The notes under the pieces: model-generated
Databases searched by the model: none
What the model was told of the DNA's origin: nothing
Seen by the model: only the letters and a program-made list of their open reading frames with translations
Program-made: the position numbers and the translations under genes
NCBI GenBank assembly: GCA_028829895.1
Contig: CM054177.1
Location: 29,029,564-29,093,563, forward strand
Direction of reading: 5' to 3'
Source: Sinotaia quadrata
Taxonomy: Eukaryota > Mollusca > Gastropoda > Architaenioglossa > Viviparidae
DNA length: 64,000 nt
In this document: positions 1 through 12,319 of the stretch, piece by piece
How the letters are laid out: each line of letters opens with the position of its first letter
How positions within the stretch are numbered: the stretch's first letter is position 1

Positions 1-288
1 ATGTTGTTATGGTATGCTGTATATAGTGGTTAAGGTACGTCATATATAAGTACTTTGAGTACGCTTTAGTCGGTGGTTGTAGTACACAGAACAGAGACGG
101 GATATGTTGTATATGCAATAGTGTGGGTACGCTGTATAAACTGAAGTTAGGGTACATTATAGATGTTGACTTTGGTGCACACTGATTGAGGTAAGGTATG
201 TAGACGGTGCTTTGAATATTTGAAGAATGTAGTTAGGGTAGTCATACAGGAGGAGGTTAGATATTCAACGGGTAATCGAAGACTTAAG
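1..288. other. Left-edge non-coding DNA
   Basis: Low-complexity TG/TA-leaning sequence with no convincing coding frame. Short motifs such as ggtacg and tatgttgta recur loosely, so this may be the decayed edge of the following array. Confidence 0.4.
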
Positions 289-645
289 AGTACTCTATGA
301 CGGTGGCAAGGATACTCATAGAGTACTCTATGACGGTGGTAATGTTACTCATAGAGTACTGTATGACGGTGGTAATATTACTCATAGTGTACTCTACGAC
401 GGTGGTAAGGTTACTCATAGAGTACTCTATGACGGTGGTAATGTTACTCATAGTGTACTCTACGACGGTGGTAAGGTTACTCATAGAGTACTCTATGACG
501 GTGGTAATGTTAGAGTACTCTATGACGGTGGTAAGGATACTCATAGAGTACTCTATGACGGCGGTACGGTTACTCATTGAGTACTCTATGACGGTGGCAA
601 GGATACTCATAGAGTACTCTATGACGGCGGTAAGGTTACTCCAAT
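289..645. repeat. 33-bp minisatellite, about 11 copies
   Basis: The unit begins gagtactctatgacggtggt and continues with aaggttactcata. Copies vary at a few positions (aaggat, aatgtt, aaggtt) and one copy is shortened near 510. Because 33 is divisible by three, frames stay open on both strands (plus-strand peptide motif MTVVMLLIEYS); I treat these as by-products. 646-925 holds no recognisable feature. Confidence 0.9.
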
Positions 646-925
646 TTGTGGTTAGGGTATTCACAAGTGGTGGTTGGGATACTTTAAGTTGTCGTCTTAG
701 TAAGTTGGAGATTCTATTTGCGGTATCAAGTTATCTTCTGGTGTCTTATTAAAAGAAACCACGGACAAAGACGCGTGTATCCTTCTGGACAAGTATGAAA
801 ATACACAGACACAAGGCTCATTGTCTGCTACTTGAAAAACTGGAAGAGTTGGTGTCTATTATTTATTTTCAATGGGGCAACGTCTTAAGTATTCCATCTT
901 TAGTTGGCACAATTAATAAGGCATG

Positions 926-1284
926 TCATAGAACTACTTTAAAAATAAATAAAGCTTTTTATTATTGTAGAACTACTTTTAAAATAAATAAAGCTTTTTA
1001 TTATTGTAGAACTACTTTAAAAATAAATAAAGCTTTTTATTATTGTAGAACTACTTTAAAAATAAATAAAGCTTTTTATTATTGTAGAACTACTTTTAAA
1101 ATAAATAAAGCTTTTCATTATTGTAGAACTACTTTAAAAATAAATAAAGCTTTTTATTATTGTAGAACTACTTTAAAAATAAATAAAGCTTTTTATTATT
1201 GTAGAACTACTTTAAAAATAAATAAAGCTTTTTATTATTGTAGAACTACTTTAAAAATAAATAAAGCATATCGTAGAACTACTA
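926..1284. repeat. 39-bp minisatellite, 9 copies
   Basis: The unit is aactactttaaaaataaat followed by aaagctttttattattgtag. Copies are nearly identical, differing mainly by one shifted T/A in the A-run and one C/T change. It abuts the next array with no spacer. The open frame (NKAFYYCRTTLKI repeated) follows from the unit being 13 codons long. Confidence 0.92.
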
Positions 1285-1600
1285 ATGAATCAGTCGGTCA
1301 ATCATTGAGACAATGAATCAGTCGGTCAATCATTGAGACAATGAATCAGTCGGTCAATCATTGAGACAATGAATCAGTCGGTCAATCATTGAGAAAAATG
1401 AATCAGTCGGTCAATCATTGAGACAATGAATCAGTCGGTCAGTCAATGAGACAATGAATCAGTCGGTCAATCAGTTAGACAATGAATCAGTCGGTCAATC
1501 AGTTGGACAATGAATCAATCGGTTAATCAGACAATGAATCAATCCGTCAGTCAATTAAACAGTCAGTAAATTAGACAATTAATCAGTCAATCAGAGAATT
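1284..1600. repeat. 28-bp minisatellite, about 11 copies, decaying rightward
   Basis: The unit is aatgaatcagtcggtcaatc plus attgagac. The left copies are almost identical; to the right they shorten and diverge (aatcagttagac, aatcaatccgtcag), so one end looks older. Confidence 0.9.
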
Positions 1601-1659
1601 ACTCAATCGTTCTTTTCAGTTTTTATCTTGATTATCGTCATTCACAAATTCATCCGTTG

Positions 1660-1846
1660 ATTGTGTGTGTGTGTGTGAGTGTGTGTGTGTGTGTGAGTGT
1701 GTGTGTGAGTGTGTGTGTGTGTGTGTGTGTGCGTGTGTGTGCGTGTGTGTGTGTGTGAGTGTGTGTGTGAGTGTGTGTGTGTGTGAGTGTGTGTGTGTGT
1801 GAGTGTGTGTGTGTGTGTGTGTGTGAGTGTGTGTGTGTGTGTGTGT
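1660..1846. repeat. TG microsatellite with GAG interruptions
   Basis: About 190 bp of (TG)n interrupted at fairly regular spacing by GAGTG and twice by GCGTG. His-Thr or Cys-Val frames across it are artefacts. Confidence 0.95.
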
Positions 1847-2119
1847 TTAAAAAATCTTTCATTCGTACCCATTCTTGCCGCTGTTAATATACAAAGCACA
1901 CACTGAAGTACACATTACGTCAACAGGTCTTGCGTTGCTGTAGCCGCTACAACGGCACTATCTTCTGCATCTGATAAGAAAGAAATGTATTTTTAGAGAG
2001 TTATCGTCTCCTTGGTAACGAGTGACTCACAAGGAGAGAAGTGATAGTAAGAAAGCAACATAACTTCTTAGGATCTATTTTTAGTGTAAAGTCTCCCACG
2101 CCTATCTTTTTATTTTATC

Positions 2120-2290
2120 GTCATGATCACCACCAGCACCATCATTATCATTATCATAAGCGTCACCATCATCATTATTATTGCTAATTATTTATCATCA
2201 TCATTACTTTATAATTGTTATCGCCATCATTATTATCGTCATTGCTAGAATTGTCATTGTTGTCACTATAATGGTTGTGAAATTTCTGTT
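2120..2290. repeat. Degenerate ATC/ATT trinucleotide tract
   Basis: Runs of atcatt, catcac and tattat triplets form an imperfect trinucleotide repeat. 1847-2119 to its left is unremarkable. Confidence 0.6.
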
Positions 2291-3556
2291 GTTCCATTGT
2301 TATAGTGATATTAGCCGAATTTCATGCTGTCAGTTTTTGTCTGCAGTCAATTTGCTCTTAAATTACATACTGATTATTTTATTTTTAGTTTCCTTTTAAA
2401 CGTTATCATCCATCATATTGAACAGTACATTTTCAGCAGTAACTAATGAAATTATTTTATTTAATTATTTTTTTGTGCCAAATATAGATTCGATTTGTAC
2501 CAAGTGTGTTTGCCCTATAGAGTTACCGCACTCCATTTCTCCAGTAAAAGAACTCGTCTTTCCTTAGTGACAGTTCCAGCAGAAGACAACTTAATCCTAG
2601 TACAGAACTGCTGGAAGTTACAAGGCAAATAGTTTTGTGACGTGAATTTCAGTTTAGACTCTAAGACAAAATCAACAATAATCTTATGTTTTAATTTTAA
2701 AATTACAAATAATAGTATTCAAACATCTGTTTGTTTAAAGTTCTGACGATTAAACCATGAAATTTATTTAGCAGATATATAGAATTTTTCTCTCTTAAAA
2801 ATTACCAGTATTTATTTATTTATTTACTTTTGTCTCTAAGTATGCAGTTGACGTAATCTTTATATTCAATTTTAGCGAATAGCTTCATTTAGCAAAACTA
2901 AATCCCAAACAATCTTAATCAGTTTGGAATTATATTCCATACATATGTATTAAAAAAAAAATACACACACACACACGCACACACACAAGACGGCACGCAC
3001 ACTCCTCAACATATGCATGCAGAATATCTATCTATGTTGTATTTGAGTTAGCTTGAGTTAGAATTATCCGGAAATGATGTGTAACTTTCATGACCTTGAC
3101 ACCATTCAAACGAAATGGCAGGACACGTTTACCCACAGCGCCTCCAAGATGAAAAGTATGCGCTGATAAGTTTACACTCATTCACTCTGATCGTATACAG
3201 CTGCTAGACTTCTGCAAGAGTCGATATAGGTGGGTGGGTGGATCTTAAACTGCAAGAGAACGTGAAATGTTAAATGTTGAAGCTTGGCTGCTGCGTCTGC
3301 CTATGTGTGTGTGTGTGTGTGCGCGCGCGCGCGCAAGCGTTTGTGTGTGTGTGTGAGTGAGAGAATATGTGGCGTTTGCGTGTGCCGTGACAAACTAAGA
3401 CGGGCGCGGTCCGCCAGGGTAATAGTCATACTCTATATACTTTTCTCTGAATTTATATTTTTAAATTATTAAAGGTGTGGGTGGGAGCCAAATGAACGAT
3501 TTGCTCCAGGTGCCAAAATGTCCTCCCAGGTGACACATACTCTAGGTAATCCTCTC

Positions 3557-3595
<39 letters not shown>

Positions 3596-4255
3596 GTGCG
3601 TGCGTGTACACAAACGTTATCTGTGTGTTTTGCTGTTTCTGACTGCACCGAATGGTACTATTTCCCATGGTCCTAAAGACCATGGCAGACTGACAGACAT
3701 TTTCCCCTTTATTTATTACAACAGATACCGCCTCTGCCAGTCACTGTCAGTAAATGTCAGGTCAGGGAAGGTTACGAATTAAGTGTCCTACTGAAAGCTG
3801 GAAAAAATTAATATATGCCACTATATTACGTTTTGATGATTTAAACAGCTTCTATTTCCATCTATTCTGAATTTAGTAAACCATCATTATCTAGCTTTTA
3901 GTGCCTGCGGATTTTATTTTCAGAAACTGATGACTAACTTTCTCTTAAATGAGGGCGCACTTATTATTCAACAAGGAATAGAAATTATAAGAAACAATAG
4001 CTATAAGTCGCTGTAAGTCATAAAAAAATGGTCATTCAACGTCTTATAATCTCTGGACAACAGGCACATTATGAAATTCAAACAATTTTTACCTATCTTT
4101 GAGTCAATAACACACTGCTTGTTATTTTTTTATTTTTTTTTTTATCAAGAACTACCATGCAATGGTATATAACAAGTGTGAATTAAATGTCTAAAGAAAT
4201 AAATCATATAAAACATTAAAGAGCACCACTTTTGTTCGATAAACTACAACAATAC
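2291..4255. other. Non-coding AT-rich stretch with short microsatellites
   Basis: No supportable gene. It holds a short CA tract near 2962-2990, a TG/GC alternating purine-pyrimidine tract at 3305-3360, and a TG tract at 3559-3607. Confidence 0.5.
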
Positions 4256-5115
4256 CCAAGCAACCTTTTGAGTAGGACCTTTTGAGTAAGTTGTACGTTA
4301 TTAGGTTAGACATGTTTATAGTAAATAGTGTGCTCTAATAAATAGTACGTTATTCAAGTTAGGTCAGATATATTGAAAGTAATTAGTGTGATTTAATAAA
4401 TAGTACGTTATTTAAGTTATGTCAATATATTTAAAGTAAGTAGTGTGTTTTAATAAACAGTACGTTATTCAAGTTAGGTCATATATATTGAAAGTAATTA
4501 GTGAATTTAATAAAAAGTACGTTATTTTAGTTAGGTCAGATATATGTAAAGTAATTAGTGTGTTTTAATAAATAGTACGTTATTCAAGTTAGGTCAGATA
4601 TATTTAAGGTAATTAGTGTGTTTTAATAAATAGTACGTTATTCAAGTTAGGTGATATATATTGAAAGTAATTAGTGTGTTTTAATAAATAGTACGTTATT
4701 CAAGTTGGGTCAGACATAGTAATAATAAATAGTGTTCTCTAATAAAAAGTAAGTTGTAGGTTATTAGGTCAGGCATAACCCAAACAACGTATAGGACCTT
4801 TTGAGTAAGTTGTACGTTATTAGGTCAGGCATAACCCAAACAACGTATAGGACCTTTTGAGTAAGTTGTACGTTATTAGGTCAGACATATTTATAGTAAA
4901 TAATGTGCTCTAATAAATAGTAAGCTATTCAAGTTAGGTCATACATACTTTCAGTAAATAAAATTTATTCAAATGTTCTTTGGGTTATACATATTGATAG
5001 TAAATAGTATTGTATTTAGGAGACATACTTGTTTATAATAAATAGCAATATATTTAAATGTTTCATGGCATACATACTTTTAAAACATAGTGTTCTGTAA
5101 TAAATAGTATACTGT
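4256..5115. repeat. About 58-bp AT-rich minisatellite, 10 or more degenerate copies
   Basis: The recurring core is aataaatagtacgttattca followed by agttaggtcagatatatt and a gtaattagtgtgtttt segment. The middle copies (4330-4700) are most alike. The flanks contain variant units such as accttttgagtaagttgtac, itself duplicated near 4797 and 4851. After 4960 copies are only vaguely similar. Confidence 0.85.
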
Positions 5116-5164
5116 AACCATATGGTTTTACAGTTTAATAACTTATTTAAAATAAATTCGCTTT

Positions 5165-5565
5165 AACGTCAGCAGGTAGATCAATCCACTGGGTATTAGT
5201 AAGTCGTTAAACCTCTACAGGTGGAGCAATCCACTGGGTTTTAGTAAGTCGTTAAACCTCTACAGGTGGAGCAATCCACTGGGTTTTAGTAAGTCGTTAA
5301 ACCTCTACAGGTGGAGCAATCCACTGGGTTTTAGTAAGTCGTTAAACCTCTACAGGTGGAGCAATCCCCTGGGTTTTAGTAAGTCGTTAAACCTCTACAG
5401 GCGGAACAATCCACTGGGTCTTAGTAGTCCTTAAACCTCTACAGTTGGAGCAATCCATTGGGGTTTAGTAAGTTGTTAAACCTATTCAAATAAAGCAATC
5501 CGCTGGGTATTAAGTTGTTAAACATCTACAGGTGAAGCAATCCACTGGGTCTTTACGTCGTTCTA
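5165..5565. repeat. 45-bp minisatellite, about 9 copies
   Basis: The unit is acctctacaggtggagcaat followed by ccactgggttttagtaagtc and gttaa. Four central copies are practically identical and the outer ones diverge. Confidence 0.9.
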
Positions 5566-5900
5566 GACTGCAAGTGTCTGCTTGATGAGTGAAACTACCT
5601 CACAGTCTGTTGAGTAAATAGCTCACTATCTGCTTTTTTTTTCTACAGCAAAATAAGTACACTCAATTCGTTGTATGCAAGCTTTGGCCAGAGTGCTTAT
5701 ATTAGGAGGCAATTGAAAACTGTAAGCCATTGTTAATAACATTTGTAATAATAATACTAATAGTATACAAATGGTAGACATAATGAAGTATGCCCATCTC
5801 TGAGCTAGATGCAATCACTAAACCGTAGTCAGCATACTCGATGGTATAAGATCAGAAAGGATTTTAATAATCCCTGCACAATACCAGCATAATTAGTTTT

Positions 5901-6015
5901 CAACAAAAATATACGTTAATAGCAATCCATGTTGCCAGTCCACAATGACAAAATCATCATCACAGCAGCAACAAAAATATACGTTAATAGCAATCCATGT
6001 TGCCAGTCCACAATG
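5901..6015. repeat. Direct duplication of about 46 bp
   Basis: Two copies (5901-5946 and 5970-6015) of a segment starting caacaaaaatatacgttaat and ending agtccacaatg, separated by 23 bp. 5566-5900 holds nothing recognised. Confidence 0.85.
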
Positions 6016-6106
6016 TCAACCAACATCAAAATAACAACAAAAATCCAAAAGTATGGGACAAAGAGAGGGAAGTAGAGAAGGAGAGAAAGGAACGCGCACG
6101 AACGCA

Positions 6107-6107
<1 letters not shown>

Positions 6108-6172
<65 letters not shown>

Positions 6173-6195
6173 TACATACACACACACACAAACAC
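6108..6195. repeat. CA microsatellite
   Basis: About 35 CA dinucleotides ending in a short CATA/CACA mixture, preceded by a GA-rich stretch (6053-6105). Confidence 0.95.
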
Positions 6196-6994
6196 AGAAG
6201 ATTTTAACATGCTAAGATCTAAAGAAGAATTCTCTGGGCCATAATATTTAAAAGCAAAAGTGAAACATTTAATGACAGTGACACTGGGAAACAAAAGCCT
6301 GACTGGAAATACGTCACCGGAACAAAATCCATGGGATCACAAATGAAATAACTCTAGGCCTTTATGAGATCTTAATCTCACAGCTTGATATAATTCCATT
6401 CCAAGACCAAAGACCAAATTATTAAATTATCCAGAAGACTAAATCATACAGCTGATGCAACAATATCAACAACAAAAATGATACCGATGATGATAAACAA
6501 TGTTACTACAAACAATGATGAAGAGATTTGACAAGTTCGACTTTAGACAAATTAATTATTATTCAAACTATAAATAGTATTTATTATTCTCGTTCAATAT
6601 TTCACTTTTATTTATAGTTACAACTGGCTTACTTGTATTTTTAGGAAATACAATGAATCTATGAATATATATGTTTAGCATATAACTTTGAATTGGTTTA
6701 TAATATTTGCTTCTGGCTGAATCTTTACACAAAAAAATTGGCATTTTATAAATAAGGGTTTGATATCACTCGTATATGTTGTTCCATCCTGCGTTGGTAT
6801 TTTAACTATTTCCTATGGAATTTCCTTTTTATGCCTGCGTTATCTTTGACCTTTTCCCTTTGGTAGCAACCTTCAGACAGATGGCGGGCATACTGGTGCT
6901 ACCTGCTCAGTATGGCATTCGACATTTTCAGCCCAGTCATCTTGGGGATGTGGAAATGAAAAAGTTATTTTCGAACATTCATAAAACGCTCATG
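6196..6994. other. Non-coding stretch
   Basis: AT-rich. The frame running into the next array (from 6815) has no domain I recognise in its non-repeat part, and nothing else stands out. Confidence 0.4.
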
Positions 6995-8110
6995 CTGTCA
7001 GTAACACTGTTACAGGACACACTGTTAGAGCTAGTAACACTGTTACAGGACACATTGTTAGAACTAGTAACACTGTTACAGGACACACTGTTAGAACTAG
7101 TAACACTGTTACAGGACACATTGTTAGAACTAGTAACACTGTTACAGGACACACTGTTAGAGCTAGTAACACTGTTACAGGACACACTGTTAGAGCTAGT
7201 AACACTGTTACAGGACACACTGTTAGAGCTAGTAGCACTGATAAAGGACACACTAATAGAGCTAGTAACACTTTTATAAGATACAGTTAGAACCAGCAGT
7301 ACTGTTAAAAGATACACAAATCCAATAGAACTGTTGTAGAACACACAATTAGAACCAGTAGCACGGTTATTGGACACATAGGACTAGTATCACTGTTATA
7401 GAACACAGAACAAATAACACTTTTATATGACACAAAATTATAAGCAGTAGCAGTATTAAGGATACACAATTAGAGCAAAAACACTGTTATAGAACACAAA
7501 AAAACCAGTAGCACTGATAGGACACAGAACCAATAGTACTGTTACAAAACAACAGAGCCGGTAGTACTGTTATAGGACACAGAACCAGTAGAACTGTTAT
7601 GGGACACACATAAACAAAAGCACTGCTATAGGATAAACAATTAGAACCAGTAGCACCCATAACCATTAGCACTGTAATAGGACATACAGTTAGAAGTAGT
7701 AGCACTGTTATAAGACATAGTTATAACCAGTAAAACATCCGTAGACAAACAGTTAGAGCCAGTAGTACTGTCATAGGACACTCAGTTAAGTCCAGTAGAA
7801 CTGTTACAGGAAATGTATTTAGAAACCAAAAAGCACTGTCAGAATACATATAGTCAGGAATCAAAACACCGCTTCAATACATATAGTCAGGAACCAAACG
7901 CACTATTACAATACATTTAATCAGGAACCAAAGCACTTTCACAATACGTACAGTCAGGAACCAAAGCTTTGTCACAATACGTATAGTCAGGAACCAAAGC
8001 ACTGTCACAATCGTATAGTCAGGAACCAAAGCACTGTCACTATACTTATAGTCAGGAAGTAAACACTGTTGCAATACATAAAATACGTATAGTCAAGAAG
8101 CAACCACTGT
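6995..8110. repeat. 33-bp minisatellite with homogeneous core and long decayed tail
   Basis: At 7000-7260 about eight nearly identical copies of gttacaggacacactgttag plus agctagtaacact. From 7260 to about 7830 the same unit continues with many substitutions and indels. From 7850 to 8110 a sister unit of similar length (tcaggaaccaaagcactgtc acaatacgtatag) takes over. Open frames on both strands arise from the 11-codon period. Confidence 0.88.
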
Positions 8111-9279
8111 TGCATGGTATAAAGTATGGATTGCTCTACAACTAAAATTTTCATGAGTTAATCGGAATGATGCTGAAGACATGGACTTTACTAATTTAGT
8201 TTTTTTATGGCATTTAATATAAACGAATTCTCTCAGACTATTACTGTGTAAAACCACCCATTCCCCTCTCTCTGTCTGACTCTCTCCCTCCCCATCCCCC
8301 GTTTATAATTATGTTTGTATTCGTGTTTGTCTTTCTGTCCGTTCGTCTATCTTTCTGCACGTTGTCCCATGTTCGTCCTTGCCTGAGTATTAGTGACTTT
8401 CTCTCAAAACGATTTCGTTACTGTTATCCACTTTCTATGAAATCGAACAATTTTTTCTCGACGTTTATCTTCAGCATGACCTTGCGATCTCGCACATGCG
8501 CCTCTGTAGATGGCGCCAAAATGCACCAGCTGCATATCATTCGACTGACTTACATTTTGAGTCACGCGTAGGTGTGGGTTCATAACTGCTAAAACATGGA
8601 GCTGATTATTGAATTCGAAATAATTGACAAACAGGAAATCCAATTCATTCTCTTGTCAATTTCGAGACATAGTCGTGATCTAGAATTATTCCGTGCCACG
8701 GCAAAACGTGTTCGTACAACTAAATTTTGCTGTAGTAGTTGAAAACTGCTTTGTTATATGGGCTCGTTACAATAAGGGAAGCAAGTCTCCTATTTCCTAT
8801 CGAAATGTATGTATTAAAAAAAATAGTAGACAAATTTATTTGAACACATGGTCCACATATATATTTCTTTCAAGCACTCTGTGTGTAGACAATTATAACA
8901 GTACACTATAATTTTCTTAATATGGTTATATTTCAGTGAAATATGGGAATTATTTACAGATTATTTTTGTAATAGATGGATATATTAGTTTCACACGTAA
9001 AATTGTGTATAAATAATAGACATTTATTTTAAACAAGCCATAATAAATAATATTAATTTCAAAGAATTAACTATGGCATCTGAATTAAAGTCAATAACTT
9101 AAAATGCTGCAGGTATTTCTATAATAATTAATTGTATTGAACTGATATGGTTTTAGACTTTCTATATTTTGTATGCATTGAAATAAGTTTTAATGCCAAC
9201 TTTCTTTTAAGTCCTAATTCATTATTTAATTAATACGCTTGCTAATAATTATAACAGCAAGAATAAAATACAAGTGAAT

Positions 9280-9280
<1 letters not shown>
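8111..9280. other. Non-repetitive stretch with a small GC/CpG-richer patch
   Basis: Mostly AT-rich. At about 8455-8575 base composition shifts: CpG dinucleotides cluster with gcacatgcgcctctgtagat and ggcgccaaaatg. This resembles a promoter or small exon but no gene can be built from it. 8820-9280 is AT-rich with no feature. Confidence 0.35.

Positions 9281-9282
<2 letters not shown>

Positions 9283-9345
<63 letters not shown>
9283..9345. repeat. CA microsatellite
   Basis: About 31 uninterrupted CA repeats. The 380 bp to the right hold nothing recognised. Confidence 0.95.
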
Positions 9346-9347
<2 letters not shown>

Positions 9348-9726
9348 TCGAAAATCACCTCAAGGTACAAGAAATACTGATACCTGAAATGAATTTTCTG
9401 TATGGTATTAAATGTAAAATTACGCTATAATTTAAAATCTAATAATAAAGAATCTTCACATGGAAAATATCCCAAATGATTTAATTACACAGCTCAAGTC
9501 TCGCATATTCTAGATACTGTAATTAAATTAGTTTAAATAAACAAATAATTTAGGAAAATATGTACGTGGGCCCAAAATTATTTTGATATTTAGGACGGAA
9601 ATTTCTAAAAATTCGTTGACTGGTTCTTATTCAGCCTGTCAACACACAAAGCTCTGACGTCACACGTTAAAAATAATCCTGTTACGAATTCCACTACGGA
9701 TTCTTCGAAAATTTGAATCTTCCTAA

Positions 9727-10800
9727 AACTCTGAAATCAAAGTTGTAGGTCTGTTATAGTGAAATCAAAGTTGTAGGTCTATTATAGTGAAATCAAAGTT
9801 GTAGGTCTATTATAGTGAAATCAAAGTTGTAGGTCTATTATAGTGAAATCAAAGTTGTAGGTCTATTATAGTGAAATCAAAGTTGTAGGTCTATTATAGT
9901 GAAATCAAAGTGTAGGTCTATTATAGTGAAATCAAAGTTGTAGGTCTACTATTGTAAATCGAAGTTGTAGGTCTATTATAGGCCTACTATAGTGAAATCA
10001 AAGTTGTAGGTCTATTATAGTGAAATCGAAGTTGTAGGTCTATTATAGTGAAATCAAAGTTGTAGGTCTATTATAGTGAAATCAAAGTTGTAGGTCTATT
10101 ATAGTAAAATCAAAGTTGTAGGTCTATTATAGTGAAATCAAAGTTGTAGGTCTATTATAGTGAAATCAAAGTTGTAGGTCTATTATAGTGAAATCAAAGT
10201 TGTAGGTCTATTAAAGTGAAATCAAAGTTGTAGGTCTACTATTGTAAATGAAGTTGTAGGCTTACTATAGTTACATTAGCGATGTAGGTCTACTAAAATC
10301 AAAGTTGTAGGTCTGTAGGTCTATTATAGTGAAATTCAAAGTTGTAGGTCTACTATTGTAAATCAAAGTTGTAGGTCTACTATAGTTACATTAGCGATGT
10401 AGGTCTACTAAAATCAAAGTTGTAGGTCTACTATAGTTACATTAGCGATGTAGGTCTACTAAAATCAAAGTTGTATGTCTACTAAAATCAAAGTTGTAGG
10501 TCTATTATAGTGAAATCAAAGTTGTAGGTCTACTAAAATCAAAGTTGTTAGTTTATTATACTGAAATCAATGTTCTAAGTCTGCTATATGAAATCAAAGT
10601 TGTAGGTCTACTATAGTTACATTAGCGATGTAGGTCTACTAAAATCAAAGTTGTAGGTCTACTATAGTTACATTAGCGATGTAGGTCTACTAAAATCAAA
10701 CATTAGCGATGTAGGTCTACTAAAATCAAAGTTGTTAGTTTATTATACTGAAATCAATGTTCTAAGTCTGCTATATGAAATCAAAGTTATAGATCGACTA
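9727..10800. repeat. 28-bp minisatellite, about 35 units, with a higher-order right half
   Basis: The unit is gaaatcaaagttgtaggtct plus attatagt. The left half (9730-10220) is a regular 28-bp ladder. The right half (10230-10790) mixes truncated units and a composite of about 51 bp carrying acattagcgatgtaggtcta ctaaaatcaaag, which recurs several times and forms a higher-order repeat. Confidence 0.92.
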
Positions 10801-11374
10801 CACTACATTCAAAATCTCATTATACGTGTAACGAAATCAAAATTTTTATTACATTCAGAGGTTCCTCAATTCATTATTACGTTCAGAACAAGGAATTAAG
10901 TTCAGATAGTTTGGCTCATGCATGCATCTAAATATAGTTAAGTCAGTGAGGCACTTAAAGATACTGGACGGTTAGTGTTGTCAGTGAGGCACTTAAATCG
11001 ATTCTGAACTCTCCAGCGTTTGACCTTAAGTCTATTTTTAATTTTTATTGTTCATTTTTGGTAATTGTTCTATATGTGATTGTTCAATCTAACCCAAGGA
11101 GCCCGTTCGGCTGTACTCTCATTCGACTAATACTTGCAGTTTTGACTTTATAAAATTAATTTCGCATTGAAACCATTTCTTCTCTGAGGCCTTCTTTATC
11201 ATACATGCCATCGTCAAAACAGGTTTCGACACCGGTTGAAAGTAATAATGCGGGTTTTTTTGTTTTAGTTTTAAGAAAATAAAGTTACAGTGCAGAGCAA
11301 TATTTTCTCATACCAAACGAAGGAGTTAAAGTAATCAGTTGGGTTCGTGCCAGACTTTGATTAATGTTTTGCAT
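10801..11374. other. Non-coding spacer
   Basis: AT-rich with one short direct repeat (gtcagtgaggcacttaaa near 10944 and 10980). No coding frame. Confidence 0.4.
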
Positions 11375-11377
11375 ACT

Positions 11378-11697
11378 GACGCAAAATGGCGCAGTATGAA
11401 ATACGTGTGCTGCTGACACAAGACGACGCAGTATGAAATACGTGTGCTGCTGACACAAGACGACGCAGTATGAAATACGTGTGCTGACACAAGACGACGC
11501 AGTATGAAATACGTGTACTGACACAAGACGACGCAGTATGAAATACGTGTGCTGACACAAGATGACGCAGTATGAAATACGTGTGCTGACACAAGACGGT
11601 GCAGTATGAAATACGTGTGCTGACACAAGACGGTGCAGTATGAAATGTGTGCTGACACAAGACGACGCAGTATGAAATAAGTGTGCTGACACAAGAC
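11378..11697. repeat. 34-bp minisatellite, about 9 copies
   Basis: The unit is gacgcagtatgaaatacgtg tgctgacacaagac. Two left copies carry an extra tgc (37 bp) and some right copies read ggtgcag instead of gacgcag. Minus-strand frames rich in HVFHTASSCVS come from this array. Confidence 0.92.
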
Positions 11698-11800
11698 TAG
11701 GAAGTTTTCAAATGAACTAATGCACTAGTAACTATGAAGTTTAAAAATGAACTAATGCACTAGTAACTAGGAAGTTTTCAAATGAACTAATGCACTACAT
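11698..11800. repeat. About 35-bp direct repeat, 3 copies
   Basis: Three copies of a unit containing tcaaatgaactaatgcacta gtaactaggaag follow the 34-bp array directly. Confidence 0.85.
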
Positions 11801-12239
11801 AAAATATTCTAGGAAAGAAAATACATTCATTGATAGGTGAATTATTTTATTTTATACCTACAACTTCAGAATACGTTTACAGACAATAGAGGTAAGCATA
11901 AATCTCGGGTACCAGTATCAAATGCACAAAAATAAGGTATTTTTATACTGCTGTCACGTCATGTCAATTGCACCTGCGACATTTTATTTTATGTGTAGAC
12001 ACGTGTCAACTGTTGGTTCAGCTTCTCGTTGCAAAGTTCAAAGTTCAAAGAAACTTTGAAGAAAGTTGAAGTTCAAAGAAACTTTAAAAAGTTGAAGTCC
12101 AAAGAAATGATATGTTTATTTATTTGTAAATGTTCGAGGAAAAAGAAATGAAAGTGTGTCTGGAAAAGGATGCGTATATTTATTTCTAAATGTGGAATTG
12201 TTTGAGAAAAATGAAAGGTGTGTCTAATGATAGAACAGG

Positions 12240-12298
<59 letters not shown>
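12240..12298. repeat. TG microsatellite
   Basis: About 29 TG repeats. The flanks (12040-12110 and 12120-12240) contain short imperfect direct repeats of aaagttcaaagaaact and gaaaaagaaatg. Confidence 0.95.
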
Positions 12299-12299
<1 letters not shown>

Positions 12300-12319
12300 T
12301 GATAGAAAAAGATGCGTGT

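Noticed and set aside
284..752. Open frames of 126-151 codons on both strands
   Set aside because: They are produced by the 33-bp (11-codon) repeat; same period in sense and antisense, no start context or domain.
795..1316. 173-codon frame with repeated NKAFYYCRTTLKI
   Set aside because: It results from the 39-bp (13-codon) array; the non-repeat lead-in has no recognisable motif.
1642..1899. His-Thr repeat peptides over TG/CA tracts (also 3453-3683, 5916-6294, 45730-46046)
   Set aside because: Simple microsatellite translation.
6815..7377. 154- and 132-codon frames with LLQDTLLELVT or SNSVSCNSVTS repeats
   Set aside because: Both strands are open because the unit is 33 bp; typical array artefact.
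9727..10800. CRISPR-like regular repeats
   Set aside because: The 28-bp units are directly tandem with no unique spacers, and the context is eukaryotic with introns.
11285..11694. Minus-strand frames rich in HVFHTASSCVS
   Set aside because: They follow the 34-bp array, with frame changes compensated by 37-bp copies; no conserved protein.
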